Assembly (NCBI GenBank): GCA_009391835.1
Contig: QWJF01000008.1
Location: forward strand, 1-62,347
Direction of reading: 5' to 3'
Length of the DNA stretch: 62,347 nt
Source: Chloroflexota bacterium
GTDB lineage: Bacteria > Chloroflexota > Anaerolineae > Anaerolineales > UBA11579
Part shown: one piece after another, positions 42,663-51,443 of the stretch
How positions within the stretch are numbered: the stretch's first letter is position 1
Layout of the letters: each line of letters begins with the position of its first letter
The notes under the pieces: model-generated
The model's database searches: none
The model's input: the letters and a program-made list of their open reading frames with translations, nothing else
What the model was told of the DNA's origin: nothing
Made by a program: the position numbers and the translations under genes

Positions 42663-43766
42663 CTACACCTGGAATTTGCCGTCCTTGTAAAAGAGATCGC
42701 CATCCACACGAATCTCGCTATCCGTGCGCATATCGCAGATCATGTCCCAGTGCAGGGAGGATTCGTTGCTGCCCCCCGCTTCGGGGAAACCAGCTCCGAC
42801 GGCCATATGGATGGAGCCGCCAATCTTCTCATCAAAGAGGATGTTCTTGGTAAAGCGGTCGATGCCAAAGTTGGTGCCAATGCCCAGTTCGCCAAGAATG
42901 CGCGCGCCTTCGTCCATATCGAGCATCTTGAGCAGAAATTCCTCGTTTTTTTCGGCGGTGGCATTCACCACTTTGCCATCTTTAAATTCAAGCCGGATGC
43001 CCTCGACTTCGCGGCCGCCCTGGACTGCCGGGTAGGTGTAGCTTGCCCAACCATTGGTGGAATCTTCTACGGGGCTGGTGAAGATTTCGCCGCTGGGCAT
43101 ATTGTTCTCGCCAGCCGAGTTGATAAAGGTTCGTCCTTCCACGTTCATGGTGATGTCGATGTTGGGGCTGCGGAGTTCAATCGTCTTCTTGCCATTGAGC
43201 CACTTAATGAGCCGCTCATGGTCATCGTAAATCTTTTGCCATTCTTTCACCGGGTCCGGCTTATCGGAAAACGTGGCATGATAGACGAAATCTTCATAGT
43301 CCTTGAGGCTCATATCCGCTTCCTGGGCCAAGGAATCACAGGGATAGAGGCCGATCACCCAGCGCAAATCCTTGCTGGCGCTGCGATCCCTATAGGTTTT
43401 CATCAGGTCTTTGCGGGCTGCGCCGCGCACCTGCTGCTTGGTCGGATCAATCTGGCTTAGGGAGCGTGTGTTTTGATTCGAATAAAGGCTGACAAGAACA
43501 TCGGCATCTTCAAAAATGTGGCGTTCGTAGGGTGTGATGTGCTTCAACTGCTCTTCGTTGGCCTCACGATACATTGTTTCTCCAACCCGATCCGAATTGA
43601 ACATAACGCTGGGAATGCCGCCTGCCCGCAGCACATGCTTGACCACTTCGTCGACCAGCGGCTCGGCAATTACGTTACCTAGAATGATGCACCAATCGCC
43701 TTTCTTGACTTTGTTGCTGTAATTGACCAGCGTTTCGGCTAATTTATCCATGCGGGGGTCAGTCAT
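42663..43766 (-). CDS. M29-family aminopeptidase
   Basis: The 367-residue protein is a thermophilic-type metallo-aminopeptidase (AmpS/PepS). The metal-site segments are NMPSGEIFTSPVEDSTNG, ELGIGTNFG, GSIHMAVGAGF and SSLHWDMICDM (Glu, His, His and Asp ligands). It cleaves N-terminal residues from peptides in the cytosol. AGGAGA precedes the ATG. It stands alone on this strand. Confidence 0.94.
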   Translation of the reverse strand: MTDPRMDKLAETLVNYSNKVKKGDWCIILGNVIAEPLVDEVVKHVLRAGGIPSVMFNSDRVGETMYREANEEQLKHITPYERHIFEDADVLVSLYSNQNTRSLSQIDPTKQQVRGAARKDLMKTYRDRSASKDLRWVIGLYPCDSLAQEADMSLKDYEDFVYHATFSDKPDPVKEWQKIYDDHERLIKWLNGKKTIELRSPNIDITMNVEGRTFINSAGENNMPSGEIFTSPVEDSTNGWASYTYPAVQGGREVEGIRLEFKDGKVVNATAEKNEEFLLKMLDMDEGARILGELGIGTNFGIDRFTKNILFDEKIGGSIHMAVGAGFPEAGGSNESSLHWDMICDMRTDSEIRVDGDLFYKDGKFQV

Positions 43767-44054
43767 TGGTATCTCCTAAGCGTAATTTTGGAAGGCTTTC
43801 ATGATTCTAACATCCTTACTTCAAGCAACGGGTTGTCGTTCGACGCATTGTTTATTGAGAAAGCTAAAGTGACATGCGAAAAATCAATTTACCTGATCAT
43901 TTTTTTACATATTCTTTGTTATTTATACAAATAACTATATATAGTATACACAGAACTTAATATTTTGCAATCCCGTACTTAATATTTCTGAGGTTTGGTT
44001 GGATGGTTCCCGATACACCCATACCCTCCTGACGGCCTGGATTACAATTACGGC
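43767..44054. other. Divergent intergenic region with an AT-rich core
   Basis: Bases about 43860-43990 are strikingly AT-rich against the GC-rich surroundings. They contain the palindromes TTATTTATACAAATAA, CTATATATAG and GTATAC and a direct repeat of ACTTAATATTT. I see no gene here. It could be a regulatory island or a remnant of foreign DNA. Confidence 0.45.
44043..44048 (+). promoter_or_regulatory. -10 of the TrmH-type gene, leaderless spacing
   Basis: TACAAT ends six bases before the ATG at 44055, with no Shine-Dalgarno in between. Confidence 0.4.
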
Positions 44055-44846
44055 ATGATTACTTCGACACGCAACCCAAGGGTGCAGGCGCTACGCGCGC
44101 TGCAGAGCCGAGCCAAACGCCGAAGGGAATCAGGGTCGTTTGTGATCGAAGGCGTGCGCCTGGCTGAGGAGGCGCTGGCCGCGGATTGGGCGGTGGTTTC
44201 GGGGTTCTACACGGAAGGGATATCGGATCGGGGGTCGGCAATCGTTGCTGCATTTACCGCACGCGGCGCGGCGCTTGAACTCGTAGCGCCCCAGGTTATG
44301 ACCGCCGCCAGCGACACGCAATCACCGCAGGGAATTCTGCTTGAATTGGGTTTCCAGCAACTGCCCACGCCAAAGCAGATTACGTTGGCCTTGATCGCAG
44401 ACCAATTGCGCGATCCGGGCAATTTGGGCACATTAATGCGCAGCGCATCGGCGGCCGGCGCAGAAATCCTGATCCTGACACCCGGCAGCGCGGACGCCTG
44501 GGCACCTAAGGTGCTTCGCAGCGGCATGGGCGCTCACTTCCGCTTGCCGTTGCTCGAGATGGATTGGACCCAGATCAGGGGATTCTGTGACCAGCATCAA
44601 CTCCGCGTGCTCCTCGCCGACACGAATACCGGCCAACCAGTGGACAAGGCGGATTTGTCAGTTCCCCTTGCGCTGATCCTGGGAGGCGAAGCGGATGGCG
44701 CGGGCCCTGAGGCGCGCGCCCTGGCCGAGCACACGGTGCACATCCCGATGCGCGGTCCCACCGAATCGCTGAATGCCGCGGTGGCTGGCAGCCTGATCCT
44801 ATTTGAAGCCGCGCGTCAAAGACGAAGCAAGGACGAACTCGCATGA
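44055..44846 (+). CDS. TrmH/SpoU-family rRNA or tRNA 2'-O-methyltransferase
   Basis: The 263-residue protein has the N-terminal substrate-binding domain (RESGSFVIEGVRLAEEAL) and the SPOUT knot with motifs IADQLRDPGNLGTLMRSA, LILGGEADG and PTESLNAAVAGSLILFEA. It methylates a ribose in rRNA or tRNA; the site is not readable. The ATG at 44055 is preferred over an in-frame codon at 43995 that lies before the -10. It is coupled to the next gene by ATGA. Confidence 0.92.
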   Translation: MITSTRNPRVQALRALQSRAKRRRESGSFVIEGVRLAEEALAADWAVVSGFYTEGISDRGSAIVAAFTARGAALELVAPQVMTAASDTQSPQGILLELGFQQLPTPKQITLALIADQLRDPGNLGTLMRSASAAGAEILILTPGSADAWAPKVLRSGMGAHFRLPLLEMDWTQIRGFCDQHQLRVLLADTNTGQPVDKADLSVPLALILGGEADGAGPEARALAEHTVHIPMRGPTESLNAAVAGSLILFEAARQRRSKDELA

Positions 44847-46057
44847 AGATACGCTCCATCACCGGCTTTCTCAATCCGGGCTGGCCCTTGGACGAAGCAG
44901 CCCTGGATACTCTCGCTACAGTTATCCAAGACGCCAAAAAAGCACTGGAAGCGGAGGGTTATGAAGTTCAGACCCTCCGGCTGGCCAGCGTCCCCTTCCC
45001 GACACTGTTAGAGCCATTCACTGAAGAAGGCGCGGTGGCGTTGGCTGTTGGCCTTGGACACGCGGCCAGCGAGCGCGGCTTCGGCTACGTGTCCCTGGGC
45101 CCCGCGCTGATCGAAGAACCCCGGAGCTACGCAGCGATCCCGTCCATGTTGGATGCCGCACCGAATGTTTTGTTTGGCGGGGCTCTGACCGGGGCGAACG
45201 GCGAAATCTCGATGCAAGCCATTCGCGCGTGTGCACGTCTGATCAAGACGGCTGCCTCTATGGAGCCCAACGGCTTTACCAACCTGCGTTTTGCCGCGTT
45301 GGCCAACGTTCCAGCCGGGGCACCATTTTTCCCCGCAGCTTACCATTCAGGCGAGGCACCCGCGTTCGCACTGGCTACCCAGGCAGCGGATTTGGCGGTA
45401 GCTGCCTTCAGCGATGCAAAAACTATTGATGCGGGCGCTCAGGGGCTAACTCGCGCTATTGAGAGCCACGGCCAGACATTGGCTGCAGTTTCGGAACCAA
45501 TTGCCAAGCGGCACGGGGTGGTGTTTGGCGGCATTGATTTCTCGTTGGCGCCCTTCACAGTTGAAAGCGAATCGTTGGGCGCGGCAATTGAGCGCATGGG
45601 CGTGCCGGCGATTGGGATGCAGGGATCTTTGGCCGCAGCCGCCATTCTTACCAGCGCCATAGACGCCGCCGCCTTTCCGCGGGCTGGCTTCAACGGATTG
45701 CTCATGCCTCCGCTGGAGGATTCGGTGCTGGCCAAGCGTGCGGCGGAGGGCCATTTGTCGGTCAATGATCTGTTGATGTACTCAGCTGTGTGCGGTACTG
45801 GCCTGGATACCATCGCCCTCCCAGGGGAGACTACGGAAGAGGAACTTGCCAGCCTGCTTCTGGACGTGGCAGCGTTGGCTATCCGGCTGGACAAACCGTT
45901 GACCGCCCGACTGATGCCGATACCCGGGAAACAGGTCGGGGACATGACCAATTTTGATTTTGAATTCTTCACCAACAGCCGTGTGTTGGCCTTGAAATCT
46001 CAGGGTTTGGGGAACGCCTTTCTCGCAGACCAAACGATCCAGATTCGAAGCCGCTAA
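44843..46057 (+). CDS. DUF711 (UPF0210) family protein
   Basis: The 404-residue protein begins MKIRSITGFLNPGWPLDE and fits the DUF711 family over its length, with Gly/Ala-rich segments (FGGIDFSLAPF, GFNGLLMPPLEDSVLA). The family has a glycyl-radical-enzyme-like barrel in structures but no agreed function. It is translated from an ATGA overlap with the methyltransferase gene and ends at the terminator at 46077. Confidence 0.85.
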   Translation: MKIRSITGFLNPGWPLDEAALDTLATVIQDAKKALEAEGYEVQTLRLASVPFPTLLEPFTEEGAVALAVGLGHAASERGFGYVSLGPALIEEPRSYAAIPSMLDAAPNVLFGGALTGANGEISMQAIRACARLIKTAASMEPNGFTNLRFAALANVPAGAPFFPAAYHSGEAPAFALATQAADLAVAAFSDAKTIDAGAQGLTRAIESHGQTLAAVSEPIAKRHGVVFGGIDFSLAPFTVESESLGAAIERMGVPAIGMQGSLAAAAILTSAIDAAAFPRAGFNGLLMPPLEDSVLAKRAAEGHLSVNDLLMYSAVCGTGLDTIALPGETTEEELASLLLDVAALAIRLDKPLTARLMPIPGKQVGDMTNFDFEFFTNSRVLALKSQGLGNAFLADQTIQIRSR

Positions 46058-46076
46058 ACACGATCTCTAAAACAAA

Positions 46077-46103
46077 AGAGGGCCACGCAATGCGTGGCCC
46101 TCT
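46077..46103. terminator. Hairpin between convergent genes
   Basis: AGAGGGCCACGC pairs with GCGTGGCCCTCT around AAT. The flanking U-tracts are weak on both strands. Confidence 0.75.
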
Positions 46104-46121
46104 AACTATCGAAACTGTTCG

Positions 46122-47429
46122 TCAAGCCGTTTGGGCGCGGGATCGTCTTTCAGCAAGCAGCACCTGGGCAATGGCCCCGATTCCAATCAGGACCACGATT
46201 ACGGCCAGCAAGAAGCCAAACACCGGAATCGCGCGTACCAGTTCATAGAGCAGCAATCCCACTACCAAGGAAATCAGAGTCGCCAAAGGCCCATCCAGCG
46301 TATTTGGGCTCAGACGTTCAAAGAGCGCGCGACCAGCTAGATAAGCGAACAGCGCCTTGCTCACCATCCAGAACAGCAGCCCGGCCAGCGCCCAAAATAG
46401 CGCCAAGCTCGAACCTCCAATGGCCAGCGCGGTAGCCGCCAAATTGCCCAGCGTGATTAACCCCAACACAATAGCCAGGAACACAACCAGCAAGATCGAC
46501 AGCAGCAGAGCCAACGGGGCAAGCAACACCGTGAGGATGCCCCAGCCCATGTTGGCGACCGGGCGTTGGCGCATCTCGTGCACCGCCAGATTGGCCTGGC
46601 GAGGCAGCGCATAAAAGACGGGCGCGCCCACCAGCAGCAGGGCAACAAACTCGCCGATGCGGGCGCGGGCCAGATTGCCAAAATATGCGCCCACAATGCC
46701 ACTGCCAATCTCCTCGCCGCGCGGGAAATTGGGGCCATCAACGCGGGTAACTCGGTAATCCAGCTCACCGATTACAATCGCATCTTCACTTTGAGAGAAC
46801 CCAGAGGGCAGGACTTTTACGCTACCGGGCATGTAGTAGGTGAAATCGTTCGTGGATCGGCTGAAATCCCCATCAGATTGGTTAATCTCGGCATATACGT
46901 CGCCATCCACCTGGCCATTGAGTTGAAAAGCGCCGAGCCCGGCATTGATGTCGCGCCCAATCACCCCATTGTGCTCCAGTTGGTAGCCGCCCATATACAG
47001 CCCGTGGTCGATACGAGCCTCACTGGCGGTGCTCAGACTGAAGCCAGCAAAGTAAATGCTGCCCGAAATTTGGGCATTTTTGCCAATTTCCAGCGAGTAG
47101 GCACCCGAGAAAACGCTTTCAGCGACCACACCGTTGATTTGAATCAGCTGCCCGGCAACAATGACGTTTCCATCCACCTTCCCGTTGATGACAACCTCCT
47201 GGCCAGCGGCGAATAGATCACCCAGGACATTGCCATCAATTTGAACATGCTCCCCAACGATAAACAGATCATCATCGATGGTGACACCCTCGGGGACGAA
47301 GGCATCGGGATCGCCCTCGATGCCTTCGCCTGCAAACGCGGGCGTGGCAAAAGTGAGGCTGATCAGCAGCGCAAGCGCAGCAATTATCAGGGGGCGGGCC
47401 GGTTTGTAACCTTTGATTGTTTGACGCAT
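46122..47429 (-). CDS. Secreted bactofilin-like membrane protein
   Basis: The 435-residue protein has a signal peptide (to AFAGEG, about 33) and a run of short beta-helix repeats (about 50-190: VQIDGNVLGDLFAAGQEVVINGKVDGNVIV is the pattern, as in bactofilins). Four C-terminal membrane helices (about 245-425) follow. Bactofilins polymerise in the cytosol; here the repeats would be outside, so it may be a membrane-tethered scaffold. The ribosome site GGAGG is inside a large dyad. Confidence 0.75.
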   Translation of the reverse strand: MRQTIKGYKPARPLIIAALALLISLTFATPAFAGEGIEGDPDAFVPEGVTIDDDLFIVGEHVQIDGNVLGDLFAAGQEVVINGKVDGNVIVAGQLIQINGVVAESVFSGAYSLEIGKNAQISGSIYFAGFSLSTASEARIDHGLYMGGYQLEHNGVIGRDINAGLGAFQLNGQVDGDVYAEINQSDGDFSRSTNDFTYYMPGSVKVLPSGFSQSEDAIVIGELDYRVTRVDGPNFPRGEEIGSGIVGAYFGNLARARIGEFVALLLVGAPVFYALPRQANLAVHEMRQRPVANMGWGILTVLLAPLALLLSILLVVFLAIVLGLITLGNLAATALAIGGSSLALFWALAGLLFWMVSKALFAYLAGRALFERLSPNTLDGPLATLISLVVGLLLYELVRAIPVFGFLLAVIVVLIGIGAIAQVLLAERRSRAQTA

Positions 47430-47433
47430 AGTT

Positions 47434-47490
47434 CCTCCGTATTTGAATACTGGTCAGGCCAAAAGTTTGACCTGATTCAATATACGGAAG
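47434..47490 (-). promoter_or_regulatory. Imperfect dyad covering the ribosome site of the bactofilin-like gene
   Basis: Arms of about 23 bases (CCTCCGTATTTGAATACTGGTCA and an imperfect complement) are separated by about 11 bases. The minus-strand GGAGG lies in one arm, so the RNA fold would hide it. It could also be a DNA operator. Confidence 0.5.
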
Positions 47491-47505
47491 AGCGTTGCTG
47501 AGGTT

Positions 47506-48420
47506 TCAGGAATTCTTTAGGGGTACCGCCACTTTAAGGGCCGCCGGGTGCAGCGTGATCTCTACCGGTGTCTCTCCGATCAAATCACCATCCCCCTGAA
47601 TAGCGAGGCCGCCTGGCGTGTTGATGCGCACAGACTGGTACACCTCCACGCAGTTCAGCCGCGTGTCTCGGCGATTTTGCTTGGAGAATAAGCGCCAAAA
47701 GACATCCAAATAATCCAGGAGGGTTTTGGCGCGCACAAAGCAGATATTCAGATGACCATCATCGGGTTGCACATCCGGACCCCAGCGCAGGGCCTTATAG
47801 CCGATAATGCCAGCATTCACCACAATCACCTCGTTTGCACTTACAACCCGCTTGCGGCCGTCAATCTCTAGCTCGAAATCGTACTGCGTGAGGCCAAAAA
47901 GGCTGAGAAAGAAGGGCCAGATGTAGGCGATGCGGCCGAAACGGCGCTTGTTTTTATCGCGCGTCCGTCGCATCGTTTTGGCACTGAGCCCCACACTGAC
48001 CGCCAGCGTAAATATTTTGCCCGCTACCTGCATCACATCCAAGCGCCGGACGCCATAGCGCGCGCTCAGAATCGCAGCAGCTTCCTCAGTTTTGATGGGT
48101 AAGCCAAGTTCGCGGGCCAGGGCATTGCCCGTTCCCAAGGGGAGGATCCCAAGCGGAACATCTGTGTTCACCAGGGCACTGGCCACTTCGGACACAGTTC
48201 CATCTCCGCCTGCGGCGATCACCAGATGAACGCCCTTGTCAATCCAGGGTTGCAGATTGTCGCGCAGGCCCCCTGATTCTTTGGTTTCGCAAAGTTCTAC
48301 CTGGCGGCCATCAAAATACTTCGCCAGCAAGCGTTGCAATTCATCGCGATGCGCGCTGCCCGCGTGTGGGTTAAAGACCAGCACTATCTCTGGTGCGTTC
48401 TTTTTTGAAGCTTTAGGCAC
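47506..48420 (-). CDS. Diacylglycerol/lipid kinase (DagK/YegS-type)
   Basis: The 304-residue protein has the NPHAGSAHRDEL nucleotide loop, the AAGGDGTVSEV motif (about 82-92) and PLGTGNALARELG. It phosphorylates diacylglycerol or a similar lipid at the membrane. It starts at GTG. The bactofilin-like gene lies downstream on the same strand. Confidence 0.92.
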   Translation of the reverse strand: MPKASKKNAPEIVLVFNPHAGSAHRDELQRLLAKYFDGRQVELCETKESGGLRDNLQPWIDKGVHLVIAAGGDGTVSEVASALVNTDVPLGILPLGTGNALARELGLPIKTEEAAAILSARYGVRRLDVMQVAGKIFTLAVSVGLSAKTMRRTRDKNKRRFGRIAYIWPFFLSLFGLTQYDFELEIDGRKRVVSANEVIVVNAGIIGYKALRWGPDVQPDDGHLNICFVRAKTLLDYLDVFWRLFSKQNRRDTRLNCVEVYQSVRINTPGGLAIQGDGDLIGETPVEITLHPAALKVAVPLKNS

Positions 48421-48448
48421 GAGTTAGGTTGAATTTTTCCATGCAGGC

Positions 48449-49762
48449 CTATTGGGCAACCAGCTTGAAGAGAGACCCGCTTCGGCTGAGCAAATAGATT
48501 TCCCCTTGTTCGTCCAGCCCGAAAGAGGTGATCAGAGCGTCCAAACTGTAGAGGTGCTCACTTTGCCAAACGCCGTCAGCGTCTTGTACAAGCCCAAAGA
48601 CTTCGCCCGAACAGTAATCCGCATACACATAGACTCCGTTCCAGGCTGGCAGTTCAGCACCACGATACACATTGCCACCCGTCACGGAGCAGCGGCCACT
48701 GCCATGGTCGTACTCGATTACCGGTTGAACCGAATCGAAGCCCGCTGGGGGATTGCCAGCATAGCTGTGGCTGCCCTCAAAATAGTTCCAACCAAAGTTC
48801 AATCCGCTCGCACTTCCAGCAGAGAGGAAATTGATTTCTTCCCACACATTTTGGCCCACATCACCGATATACAGATCACCGGTTAAAGTATCAAAGGAAA
48901 AGCGCCAGGGATTTCGCAGCCCGTACGCCCAAATCTCGGGCAGGCCACCCCCATTGGCGTAGAGATTGTCTGGCGGAATGGCGTAGGGGGAGCCATTATC
49001 CACATCAATGCGCAGCAGTTTGCCCAATGGGGAGTTGGAGGATTGCGCATTGTTATTTGGATCGCCCTGGGAACCGCCATCACCCAACCCAAAATACAGA
49101 TATCCGTCGGGACCAAATTCAAGGTGCCCGCCATTGTGATTGGCATAGGGCTGTTCGGCTTGAAAGAGGATTGTTTGGCTGCCGGCCTCAGCAATGTTGG
49201 CATCGCCGCTGGCTCTAAAACTGGCGATCACCGTATCCCCATTTAGATCCGTGTAGTTAACAAAGAAGCGGCCATCCTCAGCATAGTTTGGGTGAAAGGC
49301 AAGCCCGAGCAGGCCCTGTTCGTTACCACTGCGACCCACCTGGGCGCGAATATCCAAGAACGGGTTGCTGAGAACTTGTCCGTTTTCAATGACCCAAATC
49401 AAACCTTCCTGGCCGACCACAAAGAGGCGCCCCGAACCGTCACCAGCGTTGGTCACCAAGAGCGGCTGGCTGAAACCCCGGCCGACTTCTATCCAACTAT
49501 ACTGGTCTGGGTCCGGAATGCTTGGCGCGGCGATGAGCTCGGGCGTTGCGGAGGCTTCGGACTGAGGCGATGCTTCCTGCTCAGCTGTCACTGTTGGGAT
49601 GCTCCCCAAATCATCGGGCTGCAAGCTGGTGGGATTGCTCTCTGCTGTAGGCAAAGTTTCTGTTGTACCAGAGGAGCAAGCCGCCACCAGCAGGAGGAGG
49701 GGAAAGGCAAGCAACAGTGTGGAAAATGAGCTAGTTTTGATTCTTCGCAGTGTATTCAGCAT
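48449..49762 (-). CDS. PQQ-dependent sugar dehydrogenase-like lipoprotein
   Basis: The 437-residue protein has a lipobox LVAAC (Cys29), a spacer, and a six-bladed propeller of the glucose/sorbosone dehydrogenase family (GRLFVVGQEGLIWVIENGQ, LLGLAFHPNYAEDGRFFVNYT, NHNGGHLEFGPDGYLYFGLGDGG, EIWAYGLRNPWRFSFD). It may oxidise sugars outside the cell with PQQ; no PQQ biosynthesis genes are visible here. The ATG at 49762 overlaps the upstream DUF1232 gene by 32 bases. Confidence 0.87.
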   Translation of the reverse strand: MLNTLRRIKTSSFSTLLLAFPLLLLVAACSSGTTETLPTAESNPTSLQPDDLGSIPTVTAEQEASPQSEASATPELIAAPSIPDPDQYSWIEVGRGFSQPLLVTNAGDGSGRLFVVGQEGLIWVIENGQVLSNPFLDIRAQVGRSGNEQGLLGLAFHPNYAEDGRFFVNYTDLNGDTVIASFRASGDANIAEAGSQTILFQAEQPYANHNGGHLEFGPDGYLYFGLGDGGSQGDPNNNAQSSNSPLGKLLRIDVDNGSPYAIPPDNLYANGGGLPEIWAYGLRNPWRFSFDTLTGDLYIGDVGQNVWEEINFLSAGSASGLNFGWNYFEGSHSYAGNPPAGFDSVQPVIEYDHGSGRCSVTGGNVYRGAELPAWNGVYVYADYCSGEVFGLVQDADGVWQSEHLYSLDALITSFGLDEQGEIYLLSRSGSLFKLVAQ

Positions 49763-50102
49763 CAATAATATCGCCTTCATTGATCGGGGATGGTGGGTCG
49801 CTTTTGATCGTGGTCTCTATTGCTGCCCGATGTTCCTGAACAATTTCCGGCGGGCTTAACTCTAGAAACAGTGTATTGCCCACCCAGAGGATGAGTGCAT
49901 CGTCAATGAGCGGAATGGCAAAATCAAGTGGGGAGATCAAATAGAGGAGCGAAAAGACGGGCAGCAGCTTCAGCACGGTATTTACACGGCCATCTGCCAT
50001 GAGGCGGACGATCAGCCGTATGTCTCGGCCCAGGTTGGTGAACAGGTCCCCTTGACGCTCCGAGACCAGCCGACGCTTAGCGCCATTTGATTTGCGCTTC
50101 AC
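49731..50102 (-). CDS. DUF1232 (YkvA-like) protein, copy 2
   Basis: The 123-residue protein has the conserved core LLPVFSLLYLISPLDFAIPLIDDALI with one or two helices and a charged tail. The family is widespread and its function is unknown. It is a paralogue of the preceding gene and starts at GTG overlapping that gene's stop (GTGA). Confidence 0.85.
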   Translation of the reverse strand: MKRKSNGAKRRLVSERQGDLFTNLGRDIRLIVRLMADGRVNTVLKLLPVFSLLYLISPLDFAIPLIDDALILWVGNTLFLELSPPEIVQEHRAAIETTIKSDPPSPINEGDIIDAEYTAKNQN

Positions 50103-50437
50103 GAATCGGATCGGGCCTTGCCGTCAACAGCATTTTTCGCCCGCTGCGAGGCGGCAAGCGCTTGGCGGTGCTCTTCGACAACGTCGTCGGGACATAACTC
50201 AACGAAGGTATACAGGCCTACGCCAAGCACCACGGCATCGTCTATGGGATTGAGCATTGCAAAATCGAACGGAGAAATCAAGTAGAGTACCGAGATCAGG
50301 GGAAGCGCCTTAAGCGCGACGTTTACACGGTCGTCGCCCAGCAAGCGCAAAATAAGTTTTAACTGATTTAAGAGACTGCGCACCTCGGAATTTTTTCCTG
50401 GGCTGGGAATGATTGATTTCGAATCACCTTGTGTCAT
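50099..50437 (-). CDS. DUF1232 (YkvA-like) protein, copy 1
   Basis: The 112-residue protein matches copy 2 through LPLISVLYLISPFDFAMLNPIDDAVVLGVGL. The ATG at 50437 has GGAGG six bases upstream, which rules out a longer frame to 50557. TATAAT on the minus strand at 50477-50472 is the likely -10. The two copies probably arose by tandem duplication. Confidence 0.85.
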   Translation of the reverse strand: MTQGDSKSIIPSPGKNSEVRSLLNQLKLILRLLGDDRVNVALKALPLISVLYLISPFDFAMLNPIDDAVVLGVGLYTFVELCPDDVVEEHRQALAASQRAKNAVDGKARSDS

Positions 50438-50515
50438 TGTTCCTCCGGTTTGTGCGCGCTCGACGAAAAAAATTATACCCGTGGGCCATTGGAACTCTGT
50501 GAGAGGCGAATCGGT

Positions 50516-50521
50516 TAGAAT
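50516..50521 (+). promoter_or_regulatory. -10 of the first EamA transporter, leaderless spacing
   Basis: TAGAAT ends seven bases before the ATG at 50529; no Shine-Dalgarno is present. Confidence 0.35.
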
Positions 50522-50528
50522 CGCCGCC

Positions 50529-51443
50529 ATGAGTGCCCCTGCCCAAACTCCCTTCAAAGCCTATCTCGCCCTTGGGCTGGGGTTGCTGATTTTAGGTTTT
50601 TCAGCAATTTTTATTCGTTGGGCAGAGGCGCCCGGCCCCATTGTCGGCTTTTATCGCATGGCCTTTGGCGCATTGGTGCTTGCCATCCCTTTTGCAAATC
50701 AACTTCGCCAGGGGAAGACAACGTTATCGCGGCGCGGCATCCTCGTCGCGATGCTGGCTGGATTCTTCTTTGGCGCCGACGTGGCTGCCTGGGCCAGCGG
50801 CGTGGTGCTCAGTGGGGCCACGCTGCCCACGCTTTTTGCAAATACCAATCCGATTTGGGTGGGGCTGGGCGCGTGGCTGCTTTTCCGCGAAAAGATCAAA
50901 CCGGCGTTTTGGCTGGGATTACTGCTGGCCCTTTTAGGAGCAGCCACGATTCTTGGGCTGAATGCAAGCAATGGCGTGCTGCTGGATAAGGGCGCGCTAC
51001 TTGGGCTTCTCGCCGGTTTCTTCTATGGGATTTATTTCCTGGTAGCCCAACGCGGCCGCCAGCATCTGGACGCACTCAGCTTCTTTTGGATTGGCACGCT
51101 AAGTTCTGCGATTACCTTACTCATTATCAACCTCGTCATGGGGCATCCTTTTAGCGGCTATTCGCCCACCACTTGGTTGGTTTTCGTTGTCCAGGGAGTG
51201 TTGATTCAAGCTGCTGGATGGTTTCTGATCGCGTATGCCCAAGGCTATTTGCCGGCATCTTTGGTTTCTCCCACCCTCCTGGGCCAACCGCTGCTGACTG
51301 CCGTTCTTGCCGGACCATTGCTCGGCGAAACGCTGGGGCGCAACGATCTCCTCGGCGGGGCTGCCGTATTGGCAGGTATTTTCCTGGTGCACAGCAGCCG
51401 CTTGCAGCGCAAAACGAAAACTGTGATTGCGAGCCCTCAATGA
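50529..51443 (+). CDS. EamA/DMT-family transporter
   Basis: The 304-residue protein has ten predicted helices in two EamA repeats (AIFIRWAEAPGPIVGFYRMAFGAL and the GFFYGIYFLVAQRG start of the second half). It exports or imports small metabolites; the substrate is unknown. The ATG at 50529 follows a TAGAAT box. It is coupled to a second EamA gene by ATGA. Confidence 0.9.
   Translation: MSAPAQTPFKAYLALGLGLLILGFSAIFIRWAEAPGPIVGFYRMAFGALVLAIPFANQLRQGKTTLSRRGILVAMLAGFFFGADVAAWASGVVLSGATLPTLFANTNPIWVGLGAWLLFREKIKPAFWLGLLLALLGAATILGLNASNGVLLDKGALLGLLAGFFYGIYFLVAQRGRQHLDALSFFWIGTLSSAITLLIINLVMGHPFSGYSPTTWLVFVVQGVLIQAAGWFLIAYAQGYLPASLVSPTLLGQPLLTAVLAGPLLGETLGRNDLLGGAAVLAGIFLVHSSRLQRKTKTVIASPQ

Noticed and set aside
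42543-43460. 305-residue open frame opposite the M29 aminopeptidase
   Set aside because: It overlaps a clear gene in antisense, has no ribosome site and no recognisable fold.
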